Below, one piece after another: positions 26,458-34,808 of a stretch of 64,000 bases of DNA. The notes below the pieces were generated by a model that ran no database searches, had not been told where the DNA came from, and worked only from the letters and a program-made list of their open reading frames with translations. Within the stretch, counting starts at the first letter, position 1. Each line of letters opens with the position of its first letter. Both the position numbers and the translations under genes were made by a program. This DNA comes from Candidatus Melainabacteria bacterium SSGW_16 (GTDB lineage Bacteria > Cyanobacteriota > Vampirovibrionia > 2-02-FULL-35-15): positions 1-64,000 of the forward strand of contig DUDS01000035.1 of NCBI GenBank assembly GCA_004769085.1, given 5' to 3'.

Positions 26458-26658
26458 ATGGATATCCCCTTACTTAAAACCTTTATAAAATACTGGGATC
26501 TTCTATTTAGAAACCATCCTTGGGTAGAAGCCTTTATGCTTTCTGTTTTTATCCATATAGTTTTTCTTTCTTTTTTATGGCTATGTTGTGAAATTCACTC
26601 AGTTATATTCCCTCAAAAAGTTATACAAAAAATGATTCAGATAGAATTTATTAAATAA
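26458..26658 (+). CDS. Small membrane protein resembling a TonB N-terminus
   Basis: 66 residues: a polar N-terminal 22, a strong membrane helix AFMLSVFIHIVFLSFLWL (about 23-41), then a short end with VIQKMIQIEFIK. TonB-family energy transducers start this way (a helix with an xHIxFLSFL pattern, followed by a strand ending IEF) but continue for 150 residues or more. Here a stop comes at once, 30 bases before cinA. It may be a truncated relic, a free-standing anchor or an unrelated small protein. The start has no good Shine-Dalgarno; an AT-rich promoter-like stretch (TATAAATTATATAAG) ends just before it. Confidence 0.55.
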   Translation: MDIPLLKTFIKYWDLLFRNHPWVEAFMLSVFIHIVFLSFLWLCCEIHSVIFPQKVIQKMIQIEFIK

Positions 26659-26688
26659 ATTTAGTATTTATAGTAGTATAGGCAGTAA

Positions 26689-27948
26689 ATGAAGGCAGAA
26701 ATTATTTCAATTGGAACTGAACTTCTTCTTGGTGAAATACTAAACTCTAATTCACATTTTATTGCAAATGAATTAAAAGAAATTGGAATAGATTCATTTT
26801 TTCAGACTACTGTGGGAGATAATACAAAAAGAATTCATGAGGTCTTAGAACAGGCACTAAGAAGATCAGACATCATAATTACAACTGGTGGACTTGGACC
26901 AACTGATGATGATTTAACACATGAAGCAATTAGTTCATTTTTTAATGAAAAGCTTTTAAAAGATACAAAAACTATTAAAGAATTAGAGAAAAAATTTTAC
27001 TTAAAAGGCTATAAAAAAATCCCCACAAGTAATTATAGGCAGGCATACAAACCAAAACAAGCAAACTGGATAGCAAATGCAGCAGGTACTGCTAAAGGAA
27101 TAATTTGGAAAATTAAAACTGGTTTGTCAAAAGATTCAAAATTAATCCTTACATTTCCCGGCGTACCAAGCGAGATGAAAGATATGTGGGGTAAAACTGC
27201 AAAACCATATTTAAAAAAGCTCTCAGGAGGCAATGTACTTTACAGCAGAATCCTCAAATTCACAGGGATAGGAGAATCAGCTCTTGCAGAAAGAATAAAA
27301 AGTTGTTTTAAATTAAAGAATCCAACTGTTGCCCCCTATGCTGCCCTAGGTGAGGTACGAATCAGGGTAGCTGCAACAGCAAATAATATAAAACTTGCAA
27401 AAAAAATTGCAGAGCCTGTTATAAAAAAAATACTCTCAAAAACAAAACAATATTACTTTGGCACAGACAATGAGACACTTGAAAGTCTTATAGGTACACT
27501 GCTTACCAAAAGAAATATTTCAATATCAACAGCAGAATCATGCACAGGCGGATTAATTTCAAAAAGGCTTACAGATATTTCAGGCAGTTCAAAATACATA
27601 AAGTTTAATGCAGTAACTTACTCAAATAAAGCTAAAGAAAAGATATTAAATATAAAAAGTAAAACAATAAAAAAATATGGCGCTGTCAGCAGTCAGACTG
27701 CTAAAGAAATGGCTGAAGAGATAAGAAAAATTGCAAACACAGAAATTGGTTTATCCGTAACCGGAATAGCAGGACCAACAGGTGGAAGTAAAGAAAAGCC
27801 AGTAGGACTTGTTTACTTTGGGTTGTCCAAAGGAACTAGGGTAAAAACACAAAAAGTAAACTTTGGTTCAAACTCAAGCCGTGCTGATATAAGATGGCTA
27901 GCTTCTCAGTTTGCATTAAAATGGTTGTTAGATGAACTTAAAAATTAA
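26689..27948 (+). CDS. cinA: CinA family nicotinamide-nucleotide amidohydrolase
   Basis: A two-domain protein of 419 residues. The N-terminal COG1058/MoCF domain (about 1-170) opens MKAEIISIGTELLLGEILN and has TTGGLGPTDDDLT (about 66-78); in related proteins it is an ADP-ribose pyrophosphatase. The C-terminal CinA domain (about 255-415) has the amidohydrolase signature STAESCTGGLIS (about 279) and SVTGIAGPTGGS (about 359). Together they recycle damaged or excess pyridine nucleotides; the link with competence is historical. Its stop nearly meets the convergent lpxC stop. Confidence 0.95.
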   Translation: MKAEIISIGTELLLGEILNSNSHFIANELKEIGIDSFFQTTVGDNTKRIHEVLEQALRRSDIIITTGGLGPTDDDLTHEAISSFFNEKLLKDTKTIKELEKKFYLKGYKKIPTSNYRQAYKPKQANWIANAAGTAKGIIWKIKTGLSKDSKLILTFPGVPSEMKDMWGKTAKPYLKKLSGGNVLYSRILKFTGIGESALAERIKSCFKLKNPTVAPYAALGEVRIRVAATANNIKLAKKIAEPVIKKILSKTKQYYFGTDNETLESLIGTLLTKRNISISTAESCTGGLISKRLTDISGSSKYIKFNAVTYSNKAKEKILNIKSKTIKKYGAVSSQTAKEMAEEIRKIANTEIGLSVTGIAGPTGGSKEKPVGLVYFGLSKGTRVKTQKVNFGSNSSRADIRWLASQFALKWLLDELKN

Positions 27949-27949
27949 A

Positions 27950-28762
27950 CTACCTGCTGAAAAGGTTATTTAGTTTTTTTGCAAGTTCAACATTAAGTTC
28001 ATGCCCGCTTTTAAAGCCAATTACATGCATATTTATACTAAGAGGATTAACCCCGCTAAGACTAAGATCTCCTACTATATCCAAAATTTTATGATAGAGA
28101 GGTTCAAGAGGTTCATGTAATGATTTATTAAAGCTCTTTTCCTGCAAAGTTAGCAGCCTGTTACTTGCACCAAAATAATCATTTTCTTCTTTTGTAGCAA
28201 ATGATCTTGCTCTAAGCAGTTTTTTAATATCATCACCAAGTTTCCAGCTTGCAAATAATTTCCCCAATGAAGGATGATCCCAGTCCATAAAATAACTGAC
28301 CTTGAAGCCTTTATGAGGTATGGCAACAATTTGTTTATTTTCTTTTTTACAAAAAATTGTTTCTATAAGGGCATGTCTGTTTTTAGTGAAATCACCTTTT
28401 ATTTCCAGAAAACTATCTGCTTCCTGAAAAGCTTCATACCAGTGCATTGCACTACCATCACCAAAAACAAGCTCAGATTTATCAACTTCAACAGTCAATC
28501 CATCTAAACCATTTAAAGAACATGCAGCAAGAAAATGTTCAACAAGACATATATTCTGACTTCCTGAAGAAAGTACAGTATTCCTGTTTGAGTTAGATAC
28601 ATTATGAACAAGAGCCGGAATAATCTGATTATTTAGCCTGAATTGTATACCAGGTCCTTTTAATTCTTTATTAATTAAAACAGTAACTTCATCTTTCGAG
28701 AATAATCCTTTACCATGAATCTGTAGTACACCGTTTTTTATTTTCCACTTAGTAGCAGTCAT
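27950..28762 (-). CDS. lpxC: UDP-3-O-acyl-N-acetylglucosamine deacetylase
   Basis: The committed step of lipid A synthesis, a zinc amidase in the cytoplasm, and evidence for an LPS outer membrane. The 270 residues are close to the family's lower length. Visible are the first zinc His in VEHFLAACSLNGLDGL (about 77), a YHKILDIVGDLSLSG stretch with the second zinc site (about 227-241) and KSGHELNVELAKKL with the catalytic His near 258. The usual EPE/acidic general-base segment is less clear by eye. No other lpx gene is next to it. It shares its start CATG with the divergent mlaE-like gene. Confidence 0.9.
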   Translation of the reverse strand: MTATKWKIKNGVLQIHGKGLFSKDEVTVLINKELKGPGIQFRLNNQIIPALVHNVSNSNRNTVLSSGSQNICLVEHFLAACSLNGLDGLTVEVDKSELVFGDGSAMHWYEAFQEADSFLEIKGDFTKNRHALIETIFCKKENKQIVAIPHKGFKVSYFMDWDHPSLGKLFASWKLGDDIKKLLRARSFATKEENDYFGASNRLLTLQEKSFNKSLHEPLEPLYHKILDIVGDLSLSGVNPLSINMHVIGFKSGHELNVELAKKLNNLFSR

Positions 28763-29561
28763 GTTAGTTAAAGAATATCATAAAAGCCCAAGCAGCCTTC
28801 CAGAAAACATACCACCGGTTAAAAACCAGTTCAGTGTAATAGGCCTGAGTTTAATTTTATTAACAAAAAGCTATTTTTCGATTTTTTTATTTAAAGTTCC
28901 ATTTAAACAAATAATTGAACAGATAGTAATCATTGGTTTTAATACATTACCAATGGTAATTTTAATGACAGGATTTTCAGGTATGGTCATCTCACTTGAA
29001 ACATCAGACTGGCTTCAAAAATATGGTGCCAGAGATACTGTGGGAGCACTAATATGCTTAAGCTCTGTTGTTGAAATTGCACCTGTTTTTGTAAGCTTTG
29101 CTATAGGTGCACAAGCAGGCACTGCTATTACTGCAGAACTTGCTCATATGCAAATCACTGAACAAATATCTGCTATGAGGCTTTCAAAAGTCAGCCCAGT
29201 AAATTATCTTATAGCACCAAGACTGGTTGCCATGATCTATGCTCTCCCAATTGCAATTATTATAGGAGCATTCTGTTCAATTATTGGTGGGATGTTTATT
29301 GCATCTCTTCATGCACAGATTGAATACAGTGTTTACATTGATTCTGTCTGGAGAAGTCTGAGGGTAAAGGATATGTGGTACTCACTGATTAAAGGATTTA
29401 TACTTGCAAATTACTTAATTGCCATACACACTGCATTTGGATTGGGTACTCGTGGAGGTGCAAAAGAGCTTGGTTCAATGACATCAAAAAGTACAATCTG
29501 GGTTGCAGTTGGTGTAGTTCTTATAGATACAATTCTGGATTATTTTATGTATATTGATTAA
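28761..29561 (+). CDS. mlaE: MlaE-family ABC permease
   Basis: An inner-membrane permease of the Mla/Mce lipid-transport type, which moves phospholipid between inner and outer membranes. 266 residues with five or six spans and the family core: TLPMVILMTGFSGMVIS (about 62-78), EIAPVFVSFAIGAQAGTAIT and LAHMQITEQISAMRLSKV, then PRLVAMIYALPIAIIIGAF. No MlaF ATPase or MlaD substrate-binding gene is adjacent; in cyanobacteria these genes are also often scattered. Its ribosome-binding site would have to lie inside lpxC, because the two start codons overlap. Its stop shares TTAA with the next convergent gene. Confidence 0.92.
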   Translation: MLVKEYHKSPSSLPENIPPVKNQFSVIGLSLILLTKSYFSIFLFKVPFKQIIEQIVIIGFNTLPMVILMTGFSGMVISLETSDWLQKYGARDTVGALICLSSVVEIAPVFVSFAIGAQAGTAITAELAHMQITEQISAMRLSKVSPVNYLIAPRLVAMIYALPIAIIIGAFCSIIGGMFIASLHAQIEYSVYIDSVWRSLRVKDMWYSLIKGFILANYLIAIHTAFGLGTRGGAKELGSMTSKSTIWVAVGVVLIDTILDYFMYID

Positions 29562-30265
29562 GTTGCTTTTGCTGCTGCTAGAGGTTTCTTGGTTTGAATT
29601 TTTGGAATTAAATGATTTTTCAAAAAGAGTTTTTCCAAACCTAAGTTAATAAAAAGTTGTTCTCCAAATCTGGTTGCAAAACCAACAACAGGATTTGCAG
29701 ATAATGGTCTTATAACTCTTCCTAGTGACCTGCTGAAAAACTCATCAGGAGTATCAGCAATATCAACATCAGCAGGATCAACTACATTTAATACTACAAG
29801 TGCTATCCTTGCGCCAAATCTGACAGCCATATTTAAAAACCCTACTCCAACTCTTGCTACTGTGTTTGAATATTTATTTGGTTCAAACACAGTAGTTGCT
29901 ATAGCATTCTCCAGTGTCCTGCGAACAACACCAAGTTTTACACTTTTGGTCATCTGTTTATTATCCATTACACTTTGTACTGAGGCTGTTGCTCCATTTC
30001 TAACAAACTCAGTTGCAATTCTGAATGGTACTCTTACGAACTGGTTGTCAGAAACTACATCGAACATTACTTCAGCCTGCCGACTAGCAGCACGAAATCC
30101 TGAATCAACAATATTTCTTATCCATCCCTTGTCTTCATTACTCATTTTTGATACAAAGCCACCGGGCTGATTTGCAGGCATATTGATTTTTTTAGGGCCA
30201 GCATTTCCCAGAATTGGTGGTCTTGCATTTACTCTTGTTAAAGGTGCTTCTTGACCAACTCTCAT
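29558..30265 (-). CDS. Orphan 235-residue protein with amphipathic helices
   Basis: Not recognised. The first 45 residues are Pro/Asn-rich and polar (LTRVNARPPILGNAGPKK). The rest is predicted helical and amphipathic, with Arg/Val/Phe-rich segments (FRIATEFVRNGATASVQSV, GVGFLNMAVRFGARIALVVL) that are too broken for certain membrane spans, though 135-160 could insert. A Lys-rich, Ala-rich end follows (IQTKKPLAAAKAT). It lies head to tail, across a 289-base gap, with another orphan (588 residues) on the same strand; the two may belong together. Lineage-specific, function unknown. Confidence 0.72.
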   Translation of the reverse strand: MRVGQEAPLTRVNARPPILGNAGPKKINMPANQPGGFVSKMSNEDKGWIRNIVDSGFRAASRQAEVMFDVVSDNQFVRVPFRIATEFVRNGATASVQSVMDNKQMTKSVKLGVVRRTLENAIATTVFEPNKYSNTVARVGVGFLNMAVRFGARIALVVLNVVDPADVDIADTPDEFFSRSLGRVIRPLSANPVVGFATRFGEQLFINLGLEKLFLKNHLIPKIQTKKPLAAAKAT

Positions 30266-30554
30266 TTTTTGAACTAACTCCCCTATAGCCTGTGGATTGT
30301 GATAACTACATCAGGAAACTTATCTTTCATTTAAAGGCACTTGCTTTATTCTGCTGAACACTATAAGCAGTACCTAAGGTGTTAATTTATCAAAGCAAGA
30401 CACTAAAAAAGTGAAATATACATGCGAGGATTAAAAATTTTAAGGATTAAGATAAAACATTAAATTCATCTAAATTACATATATGTATATATGTTATGTA
30501 TCATGAAAAGATATTCAGGTAATTAATTAAATCTCATATTAATACGCGTAATAG
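30266..30554. other. Intergenic gap between two orphan genes
   Basis: Nearly 290 bases with no gene I can support. An AT-only inverted repeat lies at 30477-30494 (ACATATAT-GT-ATATATGT), a possible operator or simply AT-rich promoter DNA for the 235-residue gene on the minus strand. There is no copy of the 150-bp repeat. Confidence 0.5.
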
Positions 30555-32321
30555 CTAATTAATAAAAGCTGCTTTTATTAAACTTTCTTCTCCGCGACCA
30601 CCTGAAACTACACTTTTTACTTTTTCATAAGCACTTGCAACTGTAGATAGATAAGGTATTTCACTTTGTCCACCTGGTTTTGGCGCACTAATTTCTCTTG
30701 CTCTTTCATCAAATTCAGCATCGCTAATTCCTGCATAATCTTCAGCCTTTATTTCCCTTGATCCATAAATATGCGAGGCTGCCATTAAATTAAGATTTTC
30801 AATTCTGCCCATACATTCTCTTCTTCTGGAGAATAATCTAACCAGTCCATTATCGTTAAATTTTATGAGTATATTAAATAAAAACTTTGCAAATCTGTTT
30901 TCTTGAAAACCTCCACCGAAAAGATGGAGAAATGGTTCTAAAATATTGCCTGCTGCAACAGACATACCAAATAAACCATTTGCATATCTTGCTCTCAATG
31001 CAGAATGTAATTCCCTTAAAGCCTTATTTGGTGCCTGACCATTAGGATTTGAATCCATAAATCTCTCAAGTGAAACATGCCTGCCGCCTTGTTTCATTTC
31101 TTCCCATATAAATCTGTAAATGTAATTCACCATTGAAAGTGATTTTCTTGAGGCTGATAAAGCACTTATCAAATTCTTTCCAGTTTCTATACCAGCAACA
31201 TTCCATAGAACCCTTAATGGTTCAAAAACAAAAGAACCAACTAAACCAAGCCCACCACAGATTGGACCAGTAAGATCCGTCATTGAACGCATCCACTGGT
31301 GATTAACATCCTCTTTAGAATCTTCAAGATCCTCTTTAGACTTTGTAGAATTTAGATTTACATATCCCTTGCCAAAAGTTTTATTCCTGTCAGCATCTTT
31401 TTCGGCTTTTGTTACTGATTCTAAATAACCATCTTTTACTTTTTTCTCAAGGACTGCCCTTGGATTTACAACTCCCTGCCAGTGTTCTTTCATCCTGTCA
31501 AATAGCATTGAAAAATATACACCAAGACCTGACTTGCCATTTAAGTTATGCGTACCATTATATTTATTCTTAAAATAAGTTTGCGCCAGGTTTTGTGCTT
31601 CTCCTACTTTATTTCTATATTCTGCTGCTCGCTCCCCACCAAAGATTGACATAACCTTTAGTTTTAAAAGATCCCAGACAGTCGTAACAAAGTTTGCATG
31701 CAGCGCTCCGGGATTAAATCTTAAACGCCATAAGGCTCTGCTTGGGGTTTCTTCAGCAGTTTCAATTGCTGTTTTCCATTTATCCGGAAGAAATGAGGTA
31801 ACCATGAACAGGAATGGCTTAATACCAGCCATAGTAGTTGCCCAGCTCCAGAATTTAGAAATAATTCTTTCCCCTCGTTGTACCCGAAGTAATTCATTTT
31901 CCATAAAGTCATCCCTGAATGAATTAGGGTTATTATGTTCCTGATTTGCCACCTGTGAATCAGAGATTTTTCCTTTGGCAACATCAGTTAAACCTTCAGC
32001 ATAAACTTCTTCATACATTCTTTTATCTCTGAAGCCATCTAGAAAACCAGAGAATGCTCCAAGAAGTTTCGAAGTAACTGATGAAAAAATATTGTTTTCA
32101 GGATCAAGAAAACAGGTAAAATAATTTCTTAAAATATCAGTAAAAAACGACAGCTCCAGATAGTTTGAACTTTCACCACCTGCTCTTATATTTGCTCTTG
32201 TCCATTCTCTGCCAGTATGGGCACTACTATGCAAAGGTTCTTCTTCACCAGGAGCATTGTAGTTCTGGTTATGATAAACACGGTGAGGCTTTATTCGGCC
32301 ACTGTCAATTGGATAAACCAT
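30555..32321 (-). CDS. Orphan 588-residue protein
   Basis: Not recognised. There is no signal peptide at the start (MVYPIDSGRIKPHRVYHN is polar). Hydrophobic patches recur through the protein (FWSWATTMAGIKPFLFMVTS at about 155-175, GLVGSFVFEPLRVLWNVAG at about 357-375, GLFGMSVAAGNILEPFLHLF at about 450-470). They are separated by long charged segments such as ADRNKTFGKGYVNLNS and TKSKEDLEDSKED. Repeated short hydrophobic helices in a basic, helical context could mean peripheral membrane association. It is preceded by a modest AAGG ribosome-binding site. Codon use matches the neighbours. Confidence 0.78.
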   Translation of the reverse strand: MVYPIDSGRIKPHRVYHNQNYNAPGEEEPLHSSAHTGREWTRANIRAGGESSNYLELSFFTDILRNYFTCFLDPENNIFSSVTSKLLGAFSGFLDGFRDKRMYEEVYAEGLTDVAKGKISDSQVANQEHNNPNSFRDDFMENELLRVQRGERIISKFWSWATTMAGIKPFLFMVTSFLPDKWKTAIETAEETPSRALWRLRFNPGALHANFVTTVWDLLKLKVMSIFGGERAAEYRNKVGEAQNLAQTYFKNKYNGTHNLNGKSGLGVYFSMLFDRMKEHWQGVVNPRAVLEKKVKDGYLESVTKAEKDADRNKTFGKGYVNLNSTKSKEDLEDSKEDVNHQWMRSMTDLTGPICGGLGLVGSFVFEPLRVLWNVAGIETGKNLISALSASRKSLSMVNYIYRFIWEEMKQGGRHVSLERFMDSNPNGQAPNKALRELHSALRARYANGLFGMSVAAGNILEPFLHLFGGGFQENRFAKFLFNILIKFNDNGLVRLFSRRRECMGRIENLNLMAASHIYGSREIKAEDYAGISDAEFDERAREISAPKPGGQSEIPYLSTVASAYEKVKSVVSGGRGEESLIKAAFIN

Positions 32322-32616
32322 TTTATATTTGCCTTAAATTGACTTTTATTATAAAAATGTAAGCTGGATAATTTTGAAAACAAGAATTTTCAAAGCAATA
32401 ATCTAGCAAGACACTTAACTTGATTATTTACAGTTTTATAACCCTAAGTCAATCTTTTCTTAATAATTTAATTGGGATTTAAATAGGTATATTCTCTTTC
32501 TTAACCTAAGTAAGCATAGCAAGCTCCTGACACTTTTGTCATGTTCATTTTAAGATTTTTTTTATATTTCAGGAAGTCCCATAAACCAGTCTTCAGTAAA
32601 AGCCTGGTAATTACTC
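32322..32616. other. Divergent intergenic DNA, left of repeat copy C
   Basis: No gene seen. It contains a small hairpin TGACA-CTTT-TGTCA at 32528-32541, inside a segment (AGCTCCTGACAC, then GTCATGTTCAT) that resembles sites near 11159 and 14169. A promoter for the 588-residue gene must be here but is not clear by eye. Confidence 0.5.
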
Positions 32617-32763
32617 ACCGCCCTCCTCGCTCATCCTTTCCGCCATAGGCAGACCCGTCCTTTGGCGGGCGCGGGCTTTGCAATGTACATTTGGAGCATC
32701 TTCTTACTACATTGCTCAGATTTTAAATAGCTCGTTCAGAGATGTTCTAGCTAGGTAAGTAAG
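32617..32763 (+). repeat. Dispersed 150-bp structured repeat, copy C (rearranged)
   Basis: Keeps the ACCGCCCTCC start, GGGCTTTGCAATG, ATTGCTCAGATTTT and a CTAGCTAGGTAAGTAAG end. The central hairpin is missing: CAGATTTTA runs straight into AATAGCTCG. In contrast, the 5' stem loop has an insertion that can itself pair (CCGCCA with TGGCGG), while the outer GCCC/GGGC pair is kept. It lies in a divergent gap, with its 3' end about 35 bases before sucC. Confidence 0.82.
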
Positions 32764-32797
32764 AAATTAAGATAAATCAAGCTAAAATAAAAAGCCT

Positions 32798-33904
32798 ATG
32801 AAATTATTTGAATATGAAGCAAAAACAATAATGGGTTCAGTAGGAATTCCAGTTCCTAAAGGTCAAATTATTAAAGTAGCAGAGGAAGTCTTAACCCTTA
32901 AACTAATTTACCCAATAGTACTAAAGTGCCAGGTTCAGACAGGTGGCAGAGGAAAAGCAGGTGGAGTTAAGTTTGCAAATAATGTGGATGAAGCATATGA
33001 GATTTCAAGAAATCTTTTAAATCTTGAAATCAATGGAATAAAAACCAGTTCAGTATTAATTGAACCAAAGACAGAAATTGAGAAAGAACTTTATGTTGCA
33101 ATTACCCTGGACAGAGGGAAAAAGTGTCACATACTTCTTGGATCCTCAGAGGGCGGAGTTGAAATTGAATCATCATCAAGCATAAAGATTGTTTCTGTAA
33201 AAGATGGTTACAAGCCTTATCTTGGAAGAAAATTATCCAAATTAATGAATTTGAGTCAAAACAAACTTCAAATGGTAAGTGAAGTTATTAATAAATTATA
33301 TTTTCTTTATGAGGCACATGATTTGGACCTGGCAGAAATAAATCCTCTTGTTTTTACAAAAGATGGAAATATTCTTGCCCTGGATGGAAAAATGACAGTA
33401 AATGATGATGCAATAGGCAGACAAAATTTCTTCCAGGGATGGGAAATAAACCATATGACTGATCTTAGTGAAAGAGAATTAAAAGCAAAAGTTGCAGGAC
33501 TAAATCTGGTTGAACTAAACGGAAAAATTGGAATTATTTGTAACGGTGCAGGGCTTACAATGGCTACAATGGATCTTGTTAAAAAGCATGGGGGAGAACC
33601 GGCTAATTTTCTGGATGTTGGTGGTGGTGCAGATGAAGCCCGTGTGAAAAGAGCTTTAAAACTTGTTGCAAACAACCCAAATGTAAAAATTATGCTTATG
33701 AATATTCTGGGCGGTATTACAGCTTGTGATGAGGTTGCAAAAGCACTTAAAGCATTTTCAGAAAATAATCCTGACAGAAAAATTGTAGTGAGACTTCTCG
33801 GTAACAACCAGGACAAAGCCAGGGAAATCATGAAAGGGACAGGAATAAAATCCATAGATGATCTGGATACAGCAGTTAAAGAAGCAGTTGCTTTGTGTAA
33901 ATAA
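32798..33904 (+). CDS. sucC: Succinyl-CoA synthetase beta subunit
   Basis: With SucD it interconverts succinyl-CoA and succinate, making ATP or GTP in the TCA cycle. 368 residues, slightly shorter than E. coli SucC. An ATP-grasp domain covers the first two thirds: LFEYEAKTIMGSVGIPVPKG at the start, QVQTGGRGKAGGVKFA (about 46-61), then AEINPLVFTKDG. The CoA-ligase domain has CNGAGLTMATMDLVKKHGG and LDVGGGADE (about 270). No strong Shine-Dalgarno is seen. sucD follows after 9 bases. Confidence 0.96.
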   Translation: MKLFEYEAKTIMGSVGIPVPKGQIIKVAEEVLTLKLIYPIVLKCQVQTGGRGKAGGVKFANNVDEAYEISRNLLNLEINGIKTSSVLIEPKTEIEKELYVAITLDRGKKCHILLGSSEGGVEIESSSSIKIVSVKDGYKPYLGRKLSKLMNLSQNKLQMVSEVINKLYFLYEAHDLDLAEINPLVFTKDGNILALDGKMTVNDDAIGRQNFFQGWEINHMTDLSERELKAKVAGLNLVELNGKIGIICNGAGLTMATMDLVKKHGGEPANFLDVGGGADEARVKRALKLVANNPNVKIMLMNILGGITACDEVAKALKAFSENNPDRKIVVRLLGNNQDKAREIMKGTGIKSIDDLDTAVKEAVALCK

Positions 33905-33913
33905 GGGAAAATT

Positions 33914-34798
33914 ATGGCAGTACTTGTAAACAAAGAAACAAAAATAATAGTACAGGGCATTACTGGTAACATGGGCAAGACTCATACAGGACACATGCTT
34001 AAATATGGAACAAAAATTGTTGCAGGTGTCACCCCGGGTAAATCAGGACAGGAAATTCATGGCGTAAAAGTATATGACACAGTTCTTGAAGCAAAAGAAA
34101 AAACAGGAGCAACAGTAAGCTGTATTTTTGTGCCTGCATACTCAGTGCTTGATGCTGCTTACGAAGCATTTGATGCAGGAATGGAATTGGTTGTAATTAT
34201 TACAGAAGGTATCCCACCACATGATGAGGTAAAAATAATAAGAAAAGCTGAGGAATTAAAAATAAAAGTAATAGGACCTAACTGTCCCGGAATAATTACA
34301 CCTGGAGAATGTCTAATTGGGATACACCCAGGAATCATCTACAAACAGGGTAAAGTAGGGATGATAAGCAGAAGTGGAACACTTACCTATGAAATTGCAC
34401 TTGCACTTACAAATAACAACATTGGTCAGTCTACTTGTATAGGAATTGGCGGAGACCCCGTAATAGGGCTTGGATTTATAGAATGCCTGAAACTATTTAA
34501 TAATGATAAGGATACAGAAGCAATTGTTTTAATAGGTGAAATTGGCGGCACTGCAGAAGAAGAAGCTGCAGAATTTATAAAGAAAGAAATCAAGAAACCT
34601 GTTATTGCATATATAGCAGGGCGCACAGCACCTCCAGGAAAAAGAATGGGACATGCAGGTGCAATTATTTCAGGCGGAAAAGGAACTGCTGACTCAAAAG
34701 TAAAAGCATTTGAAACTGCAAAGGTAGAAGTAGCTGACATTCCAAGTCAGGTTGTGGACCTTATAAAAAAAATAATTAAAGTGCCAGCTAAGGTTTAA
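33914..34798 (+). CDS. sucD: Succinyl-CoA synthetase alpha subunit
   Basis: Carries the CoA-binding site and the phosphorylated His of the synthetase. 294 residues, typical length. The N-terminal Rossmann fold has VQGITGNMGKTHTGHMLKYG (about 13) and GVTPGKSGQEIHG. GPNCPGIITPGECLIGIHPG (about 118-137) and MISRSGTLTYEIA follow. The active-site His is in KRMGHAGAIISGG (about 245). AAGGGAAA precedes the ATG. Its product succinate joins the output expected from the aminotransferase/aldehyde dehydrogenase pair. Confidence 0.97.
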   Translation: MAVLVNKETKIIVQGITGNMGKTHTGHMLKYGTKIVAGVTPGKSGQEIHGVKVYDTVLEAKEKTGATVSCIFVPAYSVLDAAYEAFDAGMELVVIITEGIPPHDEVKIIRKAEELKIKVIGPNCPGIITPGECLIGIHPGIIYKQGKVGMISRSGTLTYEIALALTNNNIGQSTCIGIGGDPVIGLGFIECLKLFNNDKDTEAIVLIGEIGGTAEEEAAEFIKKEIKKPVIAYIAGRTAPPGKRMGHAGAIISGGKGTADSKVKAFETAKVEVADIPSQVVDLIKKIIKVPAKV

Positions 34799-34808
34799 TT
34801 AAAAATTA

